A stretch of 64,000 nucleotides of DNA, from NCBI RefSeq assembly GCF_005116455.1, contig NZ_SWBP01000003.1:463535-527534 (forward strand). The letters are read 5' to 3'. A model generated the notes under the pieces. The model made no database searches. It was not told the origin of the DNA and worked only from the letters and a program-made list of their open reading frames with translations. Below, piece after piece: positions 26,184 to 34,892 of this stretch. This DNA is from Pedobacter cryophilus (GTDB taxonomy: Bacteria > Bacteroidota > Bacteroidia > Sphingobacteriales > Sphingobacteriaceae). The position numbers were made by a program, and so were the translations under genes. The first letter of the stretch is position 1, and every line of letters starts with the position of its first letter.

Positions 26184-28101
26184 GAAATCAAAAAATAAAG
26201 ATTACGTTAAACTTGACAATCAAGAACGTTTAAATATCATAGAAAGGGCTTGTAAACAAGTTTCAAGAGGTGTTTTTTATTCAACTATCATCATTATAGC
26301 ATCCTTTTTACCTGTCTTTTTATTGGGTGGACAAGAAGGAAAACTATTTCATCCTTTAGCCTACACCAAAACTTTTATTCTTTTGGTTGATGCGCTTTTA
26401 GTGGTCACTTTAGCGCCGGTTTTAATTTCCTTTTTTATGAAAGGAAAATTTAAATCAGATCATGAAAATCCAATCAACAGGTTTTTAGAACGTATTTACG
26501 AGCCTGCAATTAAAGCTTGTTTAAAATATAGAAAAACCACTTTAGGAATCAATATTTTGGCTTTATTAATCAGTATTCCTCTATTATTTAGTTTGGGAAG
26601 AGAGTTTATGCCCCCGCTTGACGAGCAATCTATTTTATTTATGCCTGTCACCCTTCCTGATGTTTCTAATGCCGAAATCAAAAGAATATTGCAGGTTCAG
26701 GATAAGATTATTAAAAACACACCAGAAGTTGCACAGGTTTTAGGAAAAGCTGGCAGAGCCAATACCGCTACAGACAACTCTCCTATTAGTATGATTGAAA
26801 CCATTATTATGCTTAAGCCCAAAAATGAATGGCGTGAAGGCATGACTAAGAAAAAAATTATTGAGGAGTTAGATGCCAAACTGCAAATCCCGGGGGTGGT
26901 AAACGGATGGACTCAACCCATCATTAATCGTATAAACATGCTTTCAACAGGTATTAGAACAGATGTTGGCGTAAAAGTTTACGGACAAAATTTAGATAGT
27001 ATTTACCAGGTTGAAGAAAGAATTAAAGCGCAATTAGCAAATATTACCGGAGTAAAAGATTTATATGTAGAACCAGTTACCGGAGGGAAATATTTAGAAA
27101 TCAACATCAAAAGAGATGAACTATCTCGCTACGGTTTAAATATTGATGATGTAAACCAGACTGTAGAAGCTGCAATTGGAGGCGTTCCTTTTGCTAATAC
27201 CATAGAAGGCAGACAAAGATTTGGCATTTCTATGAGATTGGGGCAAGATTACAGAAACAGTTTAGAGAAACTAAAACGTATTCCCATTAACTCGCCAGAT
27301 GCAGGTATTATTCCGCTTTCATCGGTTGTAGATTTTAAGTTTGCCGATGGCCCACCAATGATTACTTCTGAAAACGCTTTATTAAGAGGCGCAGTGATGT
27401 TTAATGTAAGAGATCGAGATTTAGGAACTACCGTTCAAGAAGCTATTGATGTTTTAAACAGTGAATTAAACCTGCCAAAAGGCTATTTTATTGAATGGAG
27501 CGGCCAGTATGAAAACCTGATCAGAGGAGAAAAAACATTATTAATGATTTTGCCCATTGTTTTAATCATCATTTTTTTAGCCCTTTATTTAGCCTTTAAA
27601 TCTATCAGAGAAGCGTTTTTAAGCTTAATCACCATTCCTTTTGCTTTAATTGGCGGGGCTTACATGGTTTACTTTTATGGTGTAAACTTATCCATCGCGG
27701 TAGCAGTTGGCTTTATTGCCCTTTTTGGAATAGCCGTAGAAACCGGCGTGGTAATGGTCATTTATTTAAATGATGCCATGCAACAATTGGTTAAAGAGAA
27801 AGGAAATTCTAAAGAAACCATTACCAAAGAAGATCTTAAACAATATGTAATTATGGGTGCAGCTAAACGCTTAAGGCCAAAAATTATGACCGTTTGTGTT
27901 GCGTTATTTGGTTTAATTCCTGTTTTATGGAGTAACGGTGTGGGAAGCGATGTGATGCTACCCATTGTTTTACCAATGATTGGCGGAGTTTTAACCTCGT
28001 CTACTCATATTTTATTGGTGACCCCTTTAATATTTTTAATGAACAAAGAATATGAACTTAAAAAATATGGAAAGCTGGAGGTGTTGGATGTTAAACATTA
28101 A
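26176..28101 (+). CDS. cusA: CusA/CzcA-type heavy-metal RND pump, C-terminal part (split gene)
   Basis: The 641-residue frame resumes the CusA homology with NIIERACKQVSRGVFYSTIIIIASFLPVF (VSRGVFYSTIIIIASFLP core). It continues with EFMPPLDEQSILFMP, the second porter domain, and terminal helices with the AAKRLRPKIMTV motif. Its ATG lies inside the 8-base overlap ATGTTTAA with the upstream frame, a geometry that allows translational restart. The first about 17 residues (KKSKNKDYVKLDNQER) are the hydrophilic linker that follows TM4 in full-length relatives. It ends 14 bases inside the start of the TolC-like gene. Confidence 0.88.
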   Translation: MFKKSKNKDYVKLDNQERLNIIERACKQVSRGVFYSTIIIIASFLPVFLLGGQEGKLFHPLAYTKTFILLVDALLVVTLAPVLISFFMKGKFKSDHENPINRFLERIYEPAIKACLKYRKTTLGINILALLISIPLLFSLGREFMPPLDEQSILFMPVTLPDVSNAEIKRILQVQDKIIKNTPEVAQVLGKAGRANTATDNSPISMIETIIMLKPKNEWREGMTKKKIIEELDAKLQIPGVVNGWTQPIINRINMLSTGIRTDVGVKVYGQNLDSIYQVEERIKAQLANITGVKDLYVEPVTGGKYLEINIKRDELSRYGLNIDDVNQTVEAAIGGVPFANTIEGRQRFGISMRLGQDYRNSLEKLKRIPINSPDAGIIPLSSVVDFKFADGPPMITSENALLRGAVMFNVRDRDLGTTVQEAIDVLNSELNLPKGYFIEWSGQYENLIRGEKTLLMILPIVLIIIFLALYLAFKSIREAFLSLITIPFALIGGAYMVYFYGVNLSIAVAVGFIALFGIAVETGVVMVIYLNDAMQQLVKEKGNSKETITKEDLKQYVIMGAAKRLRPKIMTVCVALFGLIPVLWSNGVGSDVMLPIVLPMIGGVLTSSTHILLVTPLIFLMNKEYELKKYGKLEVLDVKH

Positions 28102-29338
28102 AAAATCTCTTTTTTCGCTTACGCTGATGATTTGCATATCGGCAATTAGTTTTGGGCAAGAAGTGTTGACTCTAGACTCTGTTTTGAGTAAAATTCAACA
28201 GCATAATCCTGAACTTAAAATGTATGATCAACAAATTAATAGTCAGAATGCTTTGGTAAGTGGTGCATCAGCTTGGATGGCGCCCATGGTTGGCGTTTCT
28301 ACTTTTATGACTCCTTATAATAATTTTTCACAACCTAGAAATCAGCAAGACGGTTCTTTTATGCTTACCGCCGAACAAAAAATCCCAAGTAAAGCAAAAA
28401 TTAAAGCTTTTGAAAATTATTTAAATACGCAATCGGCAATTACCTCAGAGGCTAAAGCCGAGAATTTTAACGAATTAAGAGCAATGGCTCGTTCTACTTA
28501 TTTTGATGTTTTAATAGCTCAAAAGCAGTTGAATTATTTTTTAAAAAATCTTCAAATTCTCCAAAACCTAAAAAAATTGGCCGAAATAAGATATGCTTAT
28601 AACAAGGCTAGTTTAAGTCAGATTTTTATGATGGAAGCTCGAATTTTTGAACTTCAAAATAAGTTGAGTGATACGGAGGCTAATATCCAGATAGGAAAAA
28701 TAAAATTAAACACCTTAATGAACAGGCCTAAAAACATTGATTTTAAGTTAGATAGCCTTAAAGATTACCGTTTAAATGAGCTCAATAAAAACGTGAGCGA
28801 CATAGTTGAGAACAGAAGTAATGTAAAACAAGTTGATGCACAAATTAAAAGCTTAGCATTAGAAAATAAAATGATTGCCAGCGAGGCAAAACCAGAGTTT
28901 AGCATTCAGTTTGACCACATGATTACTTATAATAATACCATGCCCAACCAGTTTTCATTAATGGGAGGCGTAAGTATTCCAATTGCACCTTGGGCGGCTA
29001 AATCTTACAAATCAAAACTAAAAGCCAACCAATTTGATGTTGCCGCCATGCAATTACAAAAGGAAAGTTTAATGAATAATTTAACCGGAATGATTAAAAG
29101 TCAGGAAGAAAAATTAGCAAATATTCAGCACCAACTTCAGCTTTTTGAAGGTAAATTAATACCTGCTTTGCAAAAAAGCTACGATGTGGTTTTGCTCAAC
29201 TATCAAGAAAATAAAGAAGAATTACCCATGGTTTTAGATTCTTGGAAAGAGATTAACAACAGCCAGTTAGAATACCTGATGTTGCTAAACAATTATTATC
29301 AAACACTAGCCGAATATGAAAAAAATGTGGAAAGATAG
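28088..29338 (+). CDS. TolC-type outer membrane efflux channel (CusC-like)
   Basis: The 416-residue protein starts MLNIKKSLFSLTLMICISA, a signal peptide ending at SFGQ. It continues as an OEP/TolC fold with long helices, for example EVLTLDSVLSKIQQHNPELK and the mid-protein repeat AEIRYAYNKASLSQIFMME. I choose the ATG at 28088 over an upstream one at 28052 because the shorter form begins with a proper signal peptide. A GGAGGT Shine-Dalgarno-like sequence also lies at 28077-28082. It overlaps the cusA stop by 14 bases and the adaptor gene by 23 bases. It would form the outer membrane exit duct for the pump. Confidence 0.85.
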   Translation: MLNIKKSLFSLTLMICISAISFGQEVLTLDSVLSKIQQHNPELKMYDQQINSQNALVSGASAWMAPMVGVSTFMTPYNNFSQPRNQQDGSFMLTAEQKIPSKAKIKAFENYLNTQSAITSEAKAENFNELRAMARSTYFDVLIAQKQLNYFLKNLQILQNLKKLAEIRYAYNKASLSQIFMMEARIFELQNKLSDTEANIQIGKIKLNTLMNRPKNIDFKLDSLKDYRLNELNKNVSDIVENRSNVKQVDAQIKSLALENKMIASEAKPEFSIQFDHMITYNNTMPNQFSLMGGVSIPIAPWAAKSYKSKLKANQFDVAAMQLQKESLMNNLTGMIKSQEEKLANIQHQLQLFEGKLIPALQKSYDVVLLNYQENKEELPMVLDSWKEINNSQLEYLMLLNNYYQTLAEYEKNVER

Positions 29339-30575
29339 ATTCAACATCATCGCAATTTTATGCCTGGCAACTTTTGTTTTGATAGCTTGTAATGGGGATA
29401 AAAAAACTTCAGAAAACAAGGATGCACAACAATATACTTGCCCAATGCACCCGCAAATTATAAAGGACCAACCTGACACCTGCCCTATTTGCGGAATGGA
29501 TTTAGTGCCTATGCATTCGCAAGATTTAAAATTAGAGGTAGATACCAACTTAGCCGCTTTGCTTCAACCTTCTGATGAAGCAGTAGTGAGTAATATAAAA
29601 ACCTTTAAAGTTAGTTCATCCACAGTTAGTGACACTTTAATTTTAAATGGTGTGGTGAGTTATAACACCAATAATATGAAAACAATTTCTTCTCGTATTA
29701 ACGGCAGAATTGAAAAATTATATGTGAAGTATAATTATCAAATGGTGAGTAAAGGCCAAAAAATTATGGAAATTTATAGTCCTGATTTAGCCGCTGCCCA
29801 ACAAGAATTATTGTACTTAAAAACAAAAGGAGATTTATCGCTTTTAGAACAAGCTAAAACAAAACTTCGTTTATTAGGTGTTTCAGAAAATCAAATTAAC
29901 GAGGTATTAAGATCAGGGAAAACCAATTATAAAATTGCAGTTTACAGTCCTGCTTCGGGTTATTTAGTAAATCCTGCATCTATTTCATCAACAACAAAAG
30001 CGATTTCTTCTGATGAAATGGGGCAACAAACAAGCGCAACAATTGTAGACAACAAGCCTGTAAATATGGTAGAAGGGCAATATGTGAGTTTAGGACAAGT
30101 GCTATTTAAACTATTTAACCAGCAAGAAGTTTGGGCCGAATTTTATAGCAATCCTGATGAATCTCATCTTATTAAAGAGAAAAACCTTATTCAAATTTCC
30201 AGTAAAAACGGAAAAACAACGAATGCTAGAATAGATTTAATTCAGCCTTTTTATAACGACGGACAAAATTATAGTGTTATTAGAGTTTATCTTAAAAACA
30301 TGGCTAATGAATTCAGAATTGGCGAATTATTAAAAGCAACCATTGTAAAGCCTCAAGTTTTTGGCCGTTGGATTCCTGCAAAATCAGTTTATCAGCTTGG
30401 CGAAAAAAATATTGTATTCATTAAAAATGGAAATACTTTAAAACCTTTAGAAGTAAGTATTTCAGAAAAAGCAGGAACTCATTTTTTAATAAAAACTGGG
30501 TTAAAGGAAGGTGATGAGATTGCAGTTAATGCCAGTTATTTAATTGATACCGAAAGTTTTATTCAAACCAACTAG
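29316..30575 (+). CDS. CusB-type periplasmic adaptor with heavy-metal-binding head (copy 1)
   Basis: A lipoprotein signal (lipobox LIAC, Cys25) is followed by a YHS-like heavy-metal-binding domain. In it C42, M44, H45, C56, C59 and M61 (YTCPMHP and TCPICGMDL) can bind Cu or similar ions. The membrane-fusion-protein body follows (barrel-sandwich hybrid, hairpin and beta barrel). The hairpin includes PDLAAAQQELLYLKTKGD. The adaptor links the RND pump to the TolC-type channel. It starts inside the preceding gene, showing tight coupling. Residues 210-245 hold an extra Ser/Thr-rich loop absent from copy 2. Confidence 0.88.
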   Translation: MKKMWKDRFNIIAILCLATFVLIACNGDKKTSENKDAQQYTCPMHPQIIKDQPDTCPICGMDLVPMHSQDLKLEVDTNLAALLQPSDEAVVSNIKTFKVSSSTVSDTLILNGVVSYNTNNMKTISSRINGRIEKLYVKYNYQMVSKGQKIMEIYSPDLAAAQQELLYLKTKGDLSLLEQAKTKLRLLGVSENQINEVLRSGKTNYKIAVYSPASGYLVNPASISSTTKAISSDEMGQQTSATIVDNKPVNMVEGQYVSLGQVLFKLFNQQEVWAEFYSNPDESHLIKEKNLIQISSKNGKTTNARIDLIQPFYNDGQNYSVIRVYLKNMANEFRIGELLKATIVKPQVFGRWIPAKSVYQLGEKNIVFIKNGNTLKPLEVSISEKAGTHFLIKTGLKEGDEIAVNASYLIDTESFIQTN

Positions 30576-30577
30576 AG

Positions 30578-31786
30578 ATGAAAATTTTAAAATATATTTT
30601 GTTTTCGATATTATTTCTGAGTTTTTTGGCTTGCTCTAATGATCAAAAGAAGAAAACTGATGAAGCTAAAACAACCGAAGCAAAAGAAACTTACACTTGC
30701 CCAATGCATCCTCAAATTGTGGAAGATCATCCGGCCACTTGCCCTATTTGCGGAATGGATTTAGTAAAAGTAAACGCTCAAGGAAAAAGTAAAGGTTTGA
30801 TGCTAAGCGATGCTCAAATTAAACTAGCCAATATTAAAACTCAAAAAATTGGCGGCTCTAACTTTGAAAATGCTAAATTAATTAATGCCCGTTTGGTGAT
30901 TAATCCTTTAAATACAGCTATTGTATCAAGTAAATTTGCAGGTAGAGTGGATCAACTTTTCTACCAGGAAGCTGGCGTAAAAATTAATAAAGGCCAGCCT
31001 ATTTATAAGATTTATAGTGAGGAATTACTGACGCTGCAAAAAGACTATATCTTAAATATCAAGCAGCAAAAAGCTTTTCCTCAAGAAAATATTTATGGAA
31101 ACCTACTCAGTGCTTCTAAAAATAAACTAAAGCTTTATGGTTATTCAGAAAATCAAATTAATAAATTATCTGTAAACCAACAAACCAATCCTTATATCAC
31201 GGTTTTTGCTCCAATTGGTGGCGTAATTTCAGAAATAAACATTAGCGAAGGGCAATATGTTGCAGAAGGTTCTCCGGTTTTTAAAATCGAAAATTTAAAT
31301 CAACTTTGGGTAGAAGCTGATATCTATCCATCAGAAATTGCAGATGTAAAAATTGGTCAGAGCATTAATATTAGTGTTTTGGGATATGAAAACGAGCCTA
31401 TCAAATCAAAAATAGAATTCATTAGTCCGCAATTAGAAAGTAACAGTCAAATTATTACTATAAGAACCAATATCAATAATTTGGGAAACAAGTTTCAACC
31501 TGGCATGCAGGCTAATTTAAGTTTACCTTATTTCAGTAAAAATAACATCATATCTTTACCTAATGATGCTGTTTTAAGAGACGAAAAAGGAAATTATATT
31601 TGGGTAAAAACCGGAAATAACACTTTTGAAATTAGGATGATAGAAATTGGTTCAGAAAATGAAAAATTTGTAATCGTTAAAAGCGGAATAAAAAATGGTG
31701 ATGAAGTAGTAATAACTGGGGCATATTTATTGAGCAGTGAATTGATATTAAAAAAAGGTGGCATAGCTGAATTAGAGCTGAATTGA
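30578..31786 (+). CDS. CusB-type periplasmic adaptor with heavy-metal-binding head (copy 2)
   Basis: This is a second adaptor with the same domain order as copy 1, starting 2 bases after it: lipobox FLAC (Cys19), metal-binding head with C41, M43, H44, C55, C58 and M60, then the membrane-fusion body. The metal-binding heads are very alike, but the bodies have diverged (for example KINKGQPIYKIYSEELLTLQ). The pair thus looks like an old tandem duplication. Two different adaptors could form a mixed hexamer with the pump, or serve different pumps. The 3' end touches a short dispersed repeat. Confidence 0.88.
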   Translation: MKILKYILFSILFLSFLACSNDQKKKTDEAKTTEAKETYTCPMHPQIVEDHPATCPICGMDLVKVNAQGKSKGLMLSDAQIKLANIKTQKIGGSNFENAKLINARLVINPLNTAIVSSKFAGRVDQLFYQEAGVKINKGQPIYKIYSEELLTLQKDYILNIKQQKAFPQENIYGNLLSASKNKLKLYGYSENQINKLSVNQQTNPYITVFAPIGGVISEINISEGQYVAEGSPVFKIENLNQLWVEADIYPSEIADVKIGQSINISVLGYENEPIKSKIEFISPQLESNSQIITIRTNINNLGNKFQPGMQANLSLPYFSKNNIISLPNDAVLRDEKGNYIWVKTGNNTFEIRMIEIGSENEKFVIVKSGIKNGDEVVITGAYLLSSELILKKGGIAELELN

Positions 31787-31802
31787 TTTGAAAATTTGAT
31801 GA
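31785..31802. repeat. Short dispersed repeat, inverted relative to 40519-40536
   Basis: Eighteen bases (ATTTGAAAATTTGATGAT) overlap the end of the second adaptor gene. They recur as the exact reverse complement in front of the DAHP synthase gene. The flanks are also similar (TGTTGATTTG against CAAATCAAC). Confidence 0.7.
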
Positions 31803-31862
31803 TGTGTTGATTTGAAGACACCTAACAAACCAAAAAATAACTAACTAATAAATAATAGAAAA

Positions 31863-32399
31863 ATGAAAAATTACGTAATGGGTTTAGCCCTGGCAAGTAT
31901 GGTTTACACAGCGGTTGGTTGCACTAATGCAACTGATAAAACAGCAGAAAACAAACAAGTAGATGCAACTGAAGAAAGCGCTGAACAGAGTATCAATCCT
32001 AAATTTGCTGATGCAAAAGTGAATGAAGTTTATCAGCATTATATCCATTTAAAAACTGCTTTAGTAAATAACGATGCTAAAGAAGCTGATATGGGTGCTA
32101 AAATGTTAGAAAAAGCTTTAACGGATGCAGGTATGAAAACTGAAGCTGCGTTAGCCAGTCAATTAACTAAGGCTGCTGATGTTAAATCTAAAAGAGAAAA
32201 ATTAAATCCTTTATCTATTGCTTTAGCCGAGACTTTAAAGAAGGCAAAAATAGAATCTGGAGTGGTTTACAAGCAATTTTGCCCAATGGCAAATGATGGT
32301 AAAGGCGGTTATTGGTTAGCTAGCGAAAGTAAAATTAACAATCCTTATTATGGTGCTTCTATGTTAAAATGTGGAAGTGTAGAAGAAGAAATTAAGTAA
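31863..32399 (+). CDS. DUF3347 lipoprotein, probable periplasmic metal-binding component
   Basis: A lipobox (AVGC, Cys20) leads an acidic linker and a four-helix DUF3347-type domain (VYQHYIHLKTALVNNDAKEAD to the end). The C-terminal part has YKQFCPMAND and a final MLKCGS, with Cys, Met and His residues placed as in CusF/CopZ-like metal-binding proteins. In Bacteroidota this domain commonly follows CusB adaptors, either fused or as a separate gene. It likely hands metal to the efflux complex. The 76-base gap to the adaptor gene allows its own promoter. Confidence 0.78.
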   Translation: MKNYVMGLALASMVYTAVGCTNATDKTAENKQVDATEESAEQSINPKFADAKVNEVYQHYIHLKTALVNNDAKEADMGAKMLEKALTDAGMKTEAALASQLTKAADVKSKREKLNPLSIALAETLKKAKIESGVVYKQFCPMANDGKGGYWLASESKINNPYYGASMLKCGSVEEEIK

Positions 32400-32694
32400 C
32401 ACGAATTTTAGACATGAATTTCACGAATTAACCGAATTCCACGAATTTTTTAACACGGATTATAAGGATTTCACAGATTACACAGTTGAATTTCAGTTAA
32501 CTTTTAACGCTGTGTAATTTGTGAATTTCTTTATTTACTTTGTGGTTTAACACGAATTTTACGAATTAAGCTAATTTCACTAATTTTTAACTCGGATTAT
32601 AAGGATTTGACAGATTATTGGAGAATTAAGAAATGTAAAAGATTTTATCTCTCTGCGTACTTTGTGAATTTCTCTGTTTACTTTGTGGTTTAAA
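32400..32694. repeat. Tandem pair of about 145-bp dispersed-type repeats (gene-free stretch)
   Basis: The stretch between the DUF3347 gene and the HAD gene is filled by two related units. TTTGTGAATTTCT and TACTTTGTGGTTTAA recur at 32518-32550 and 32661-32693; ACACGAATTTTA and CGGATTATAAGGATTT also recur in both. The first unit holds a 16-bp stem with one G-T pair (32470-32485 with 32510-32525). These ACGAATT/CTTTGTGG-type sequences resemble intergenic repeats seen across Bacteroidota (from memory). No gene is supported here. Confidence 0.75.
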
Positions 32695-32705
32695 ACAAAA
32701 CATTA

Positions 32706-33335
32706 ATGCAAAATATTAAAAACGTAATTTTTGATTACGGAAACGTAATTTTTACTATTGATTTTAAACGTACTCAAGCTGCTTTCAATGCTTTGGGAAT
32801 TAATAATGTAGAGAGTTTTTATGCGCATAAAACACAGCATCCTATATTTAATCAGTTTGAAAAAGGAGAAATTACAGCTGCACAATTTAGAGATGGAATT
32901 AGAGAAATCTCCGAACATCCTAACCTCACTGATGAACAAATAGACCATACTTGGAATTCTTTATTAATTGGCGTTCCCAAAGGAAACCATGAATTATTAC
33001 TTCAAGTCAAGCAAAAATACCGCACTTTCTTATTGAGTAACATTAATGAAATTCACTTAGATTACATCAATAATTATCTAAAAAGACAATTTAATATAGA
33101 TGGAAATGAAGTCTTTTTTGAAAAGATTTATTACTCTCATTTAGTTGGCAAACGTAAACCAAACAAAGAAATATTTGAACAGTTACTTAGCGAAAACAAT
33201 CTTGATCCACAAGAGACCTTGTTTATCGATGATAGTCCGCAACATTTAGAAACTGCCACAAACATGGGAATTCAAACTTATTTAATGACGTATCCTGATA
33301 CTATACAGGAGTTCTTTAAAGACAAAATTTCGTAG
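32706..33335 (+). CDS. HAD superfamily (subfamily IA) phosphatase
   Basis: The 209-residue protein has the HAD motifs in order. Motif I is IFDYGNVIFTID (nucleophile Asp; the second position is Gly, as in YihX-like sugar phosphatases). Motif II is TFLLSNINE, motif III is the Lys of VGKRKPNKEIF, and motif IV is LFIDDSPQHL. A helical cap lies between motifs I and II. YihX-type members remove phosphate from alpha-D-glucose 1-phosphate, but the substrate here is a guess. It is a single gene between two repeat or hairpin regions. Confidence 0.85.
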   Translation: MQNIKNVIFDYGNVIFTIDFKRTQAAFNALGINNVESFYAHKTQHPIFNQFEKGEITAAQFRDGIREISEHPNLTDEQIDHTWNSLLIGVPKGNHELLLQVKQKYRTFLLSNINEIHLDYINNYLKRQFNIDGNEVFFEKIYYSHLVGKRKPNKEIFEQLLSENNLDPQETLFIDDSPQHLETATNMGIQTYLMTYPDTIQEFFKDKIS

Positions 33336-33362
33336 GGATAATCCTCGGATTATCCCTTTTTT
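33335..33362 (+). terminator. Terminator after the HAD phosphatase
   Basis: GGGATAATCC/GGATTATCCC (33335-33344 with 33347-33356) is a 10-bp stem with a 2-base loop, followed by six T. It begins in the last base of the stop codon. Confidence 0.85.
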
Positions 33363-33388
33363 ATTTGTTTACCTGCTTATATATTTAA

Positions 33389-33408
33389 GGATAATCCAAG
33401 GATTATCC
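33389..33408 (-). terminator. Hairpin after proline dehydrogenase, sister of 33335-33356
   Basis: GGATAATCC/GGATTATCC (33389-33397 with 33400-33408) repeats the stem of the hairpin 50 bases to the left. It abuts the stop codon of the minus-strand gene. The two convergent genes thus end in near-identical hairpins, which suggests a copied palindromic unit. Confidence 0.65.
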
Positions 33409-34614
33409 CTACAAACCTCTCCTTTTCATTTCCTTAGCAATCAAACTCAACTCTCTTCCCATTTGCCCTGCAATGGCGGTATTTTCTTCCGCTCTTCTAA
33501 ACAAATAAGGTAAAACAGCTTTAACTGGCCCATAAGGCACATATTTAGCCACATTATAACCAGCGTTGGAAAGGTTAAAGCTCAAATTATCACTCATGCC
33601 TAAAAGCTGAGAAAAATAAACTTGGCTTTGGTGATGCGGAATTTGTTGTTGCTCCATTTTTTCAGTCAATAACAAACAGCTGTGTTGGTTATGTGTACCG
33701 GCAACAAAAGAAATTTGGTTTAAATGATCCACACAAAAAGCTACTGCCAAATCATAATCTCTATCTGTACTGGCTTTATCAGGCTGTATTGGAGAAGAAT
33801 AACCCATCTCTTCTGCTCTTCTACGCTCTTTTTCCATATAAGCCCCACGTACTAGTTTTGCACCCAATAAAAAACCTTCTACTTGGGCTAAAGTGGTATC
33901 GCTAATCAAATCGGCTAATTTATCATGTCTGTATAACTGATAAGTGTTAAAAATAATGGCTTTCTCTTTATTAAACTTTCGCATCATTTGTAAAGCCAAA
34001 TCATCAATTACTTCCTGAATCCAGCTTTCTTCGGCATCTATCATCAAATGTTTTTGCGCATCATAAGCTGTTTTGCAAATATTTTCCACTCGGCTTAAAG
34101 CCTTTTCCCACTCTAATTTTTCATAATCTTTAAGCTCTTCTTTGGCATTTATTTTCTGCAACAATCCAAACCTAGCAATTCCGGTAACTTTAAACACACA
34201 AAAGGGAATAGCCGTTGGCATTTCTACAGCTTTTTTTATGGTATTAATAATTTCTTGCGCCGTTAAATCAAAAACTAATTCCTCATCCTCACCTTCTACC
34301 GAATAATCTAAAATAGTTCCTACACCTGCATCAGCTAACTTTTTTATGGTTTGAGTGCATTCGGCAATGGTTTCTCCACCACAAAATTGCTTAAAAATGG
34401 TAGCCTTAATTAACCCAGAAATTGGCAATTTAATGGCCAAAGCCGCTTTAGTAAAAAACGGACCTATTTTTACCAAGAGGTTATTGCTAATCAATTTAAA
34501 TAACCAAAAAGACTGCTTTAAATCTTTATTATTTTGATGCTTAAACGCGATGGCTGTATCATCAAATGATAAGTTTGCTTTATTTACTGAATTCACTATA
34601 ATTGGATTAGACAT
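33409..34614 (-). CDS. Proline dehydrogenase (monofunctional, PRODH family)
   Basis: The 401-residue protein carries the PRODH TIM barrel: YSVEGEDEE, HLMIDAEESWIQ, AIIFNTYQLYRHD, AKLVRGAYMEKER (FAD/substrate-binding) and FAGTHNQ-like SFVAGTHNQHS. It ends with the YVPYGPVKAVLPYLFRRAEEN signature. It oxidises proline to pyrroline-5-carboxylate, passing electrons to FAD and the respiratory chain. I start at the ATG at 34614 (MSNPIIVNS) rather than one 42 bases upstream. No P5C dehydrogenase domain is fused. Confidence 0.9.
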   Translation of the reverse strand: MSNPIIVNSVNKANLSFDDTAIAFKHQNNKDLKQSFWLFKLISNNLLVKIGPFFTKAALAIKLPISGLIKATIFKQFCGGETIAECTQTIKKLADAGVGTILDYSVEGEDEELVFDLTAQEIINTIKKAVEMPTAIPFCVFKVTGIARFGLLQKINAKEELKDYEKLEWEKALSRVENICKTAYDAQKHLMIDAEESWIQEVIDDLALQMMRKFNKEKAIIFNTYQLYRHDKLADLISDTTLAQVEGFLLGAKLVRGAYMEKERRRAEEMGYSSPIQPDKASTDRDYDLAVAFCVDHLNQISFVAGTHNQHSCLLLTEKMEQQQIPHHQSQVYFSQLLGMSDNLSFNLSNAGYNVAKYVPYGPVKAVLPYLFRRAEENTAIAGQMGRELSLIAKEMKRRGL

Positions 34615-34671
34615 AAAAGGTAAAATTATAAAATCATTTCTCAATATAGCATACAACGTTTCTGTTTTTTG

Positions 34672-34679
34672 TAAGTTTG
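34672..34679 (+). promoter_or_regulatory. -7 promoter box of the S4 protein-aroB pair
   Basis: TAAGTTTG matches the Bacteroidota -7 consensus TAnnTTTG and lies 6 bases before the ATG at 34686. No clear TTG -33 element is seen. Confidence 0.5.
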
Positions 34680-34685
34680 CCCAAC

Positions 34686-34892
34686 ATGATAGAATTTATT
34701 TTAGAAGGAGAATTTATCCCCCTCATTCAGCTTTTAAAAGCTACTGATTTGGTTTCATCTGGTGGAGAAGCACAGATGGTAGTTTTAGATGGTATGGTAA
34801 AATACAATGGTGTTACCGATTACCGTAAAAGACTAAAAGTTAGAAAAGGAGACATCATTGAATTTAACAATCAGAAAATCAAAGTAATATGA
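34686..34892 (+). CDS. S4 RNA-binding domain protein (YbcJ-like)
   Basis: The 68-residue protein is a single S4 domain: IEFILEGEFIPLIQLLKATD, then GGEAQMVVLDGMVKYNG and KVRKGDIIEF. S4 domains bind structured RNA, and YbcJ-like members are stand-alone. The ATG at 34686 is preferred to a TTG at 34677 because the -7 promoter box overlaps the TTG. Its stop overlaps the start of aroB (ATGA), so the two are translationally coupled. Target RNA unknown. Confidence 0.85.
   Translation: MIEFILEGEFIPLIQLLKATDLVSSGGEAQMVVLDGMVKYNGVTDYRKRLKVRKGDIIEFNNQKIKVI

Noticed and set aside
29306..29548. 80-codon minus-strand frame over the adaptor's metal-binding head
   Set aside because: Cys-rich appearance arises from the complement of the metal-binding motif; it overlaps two real genes.
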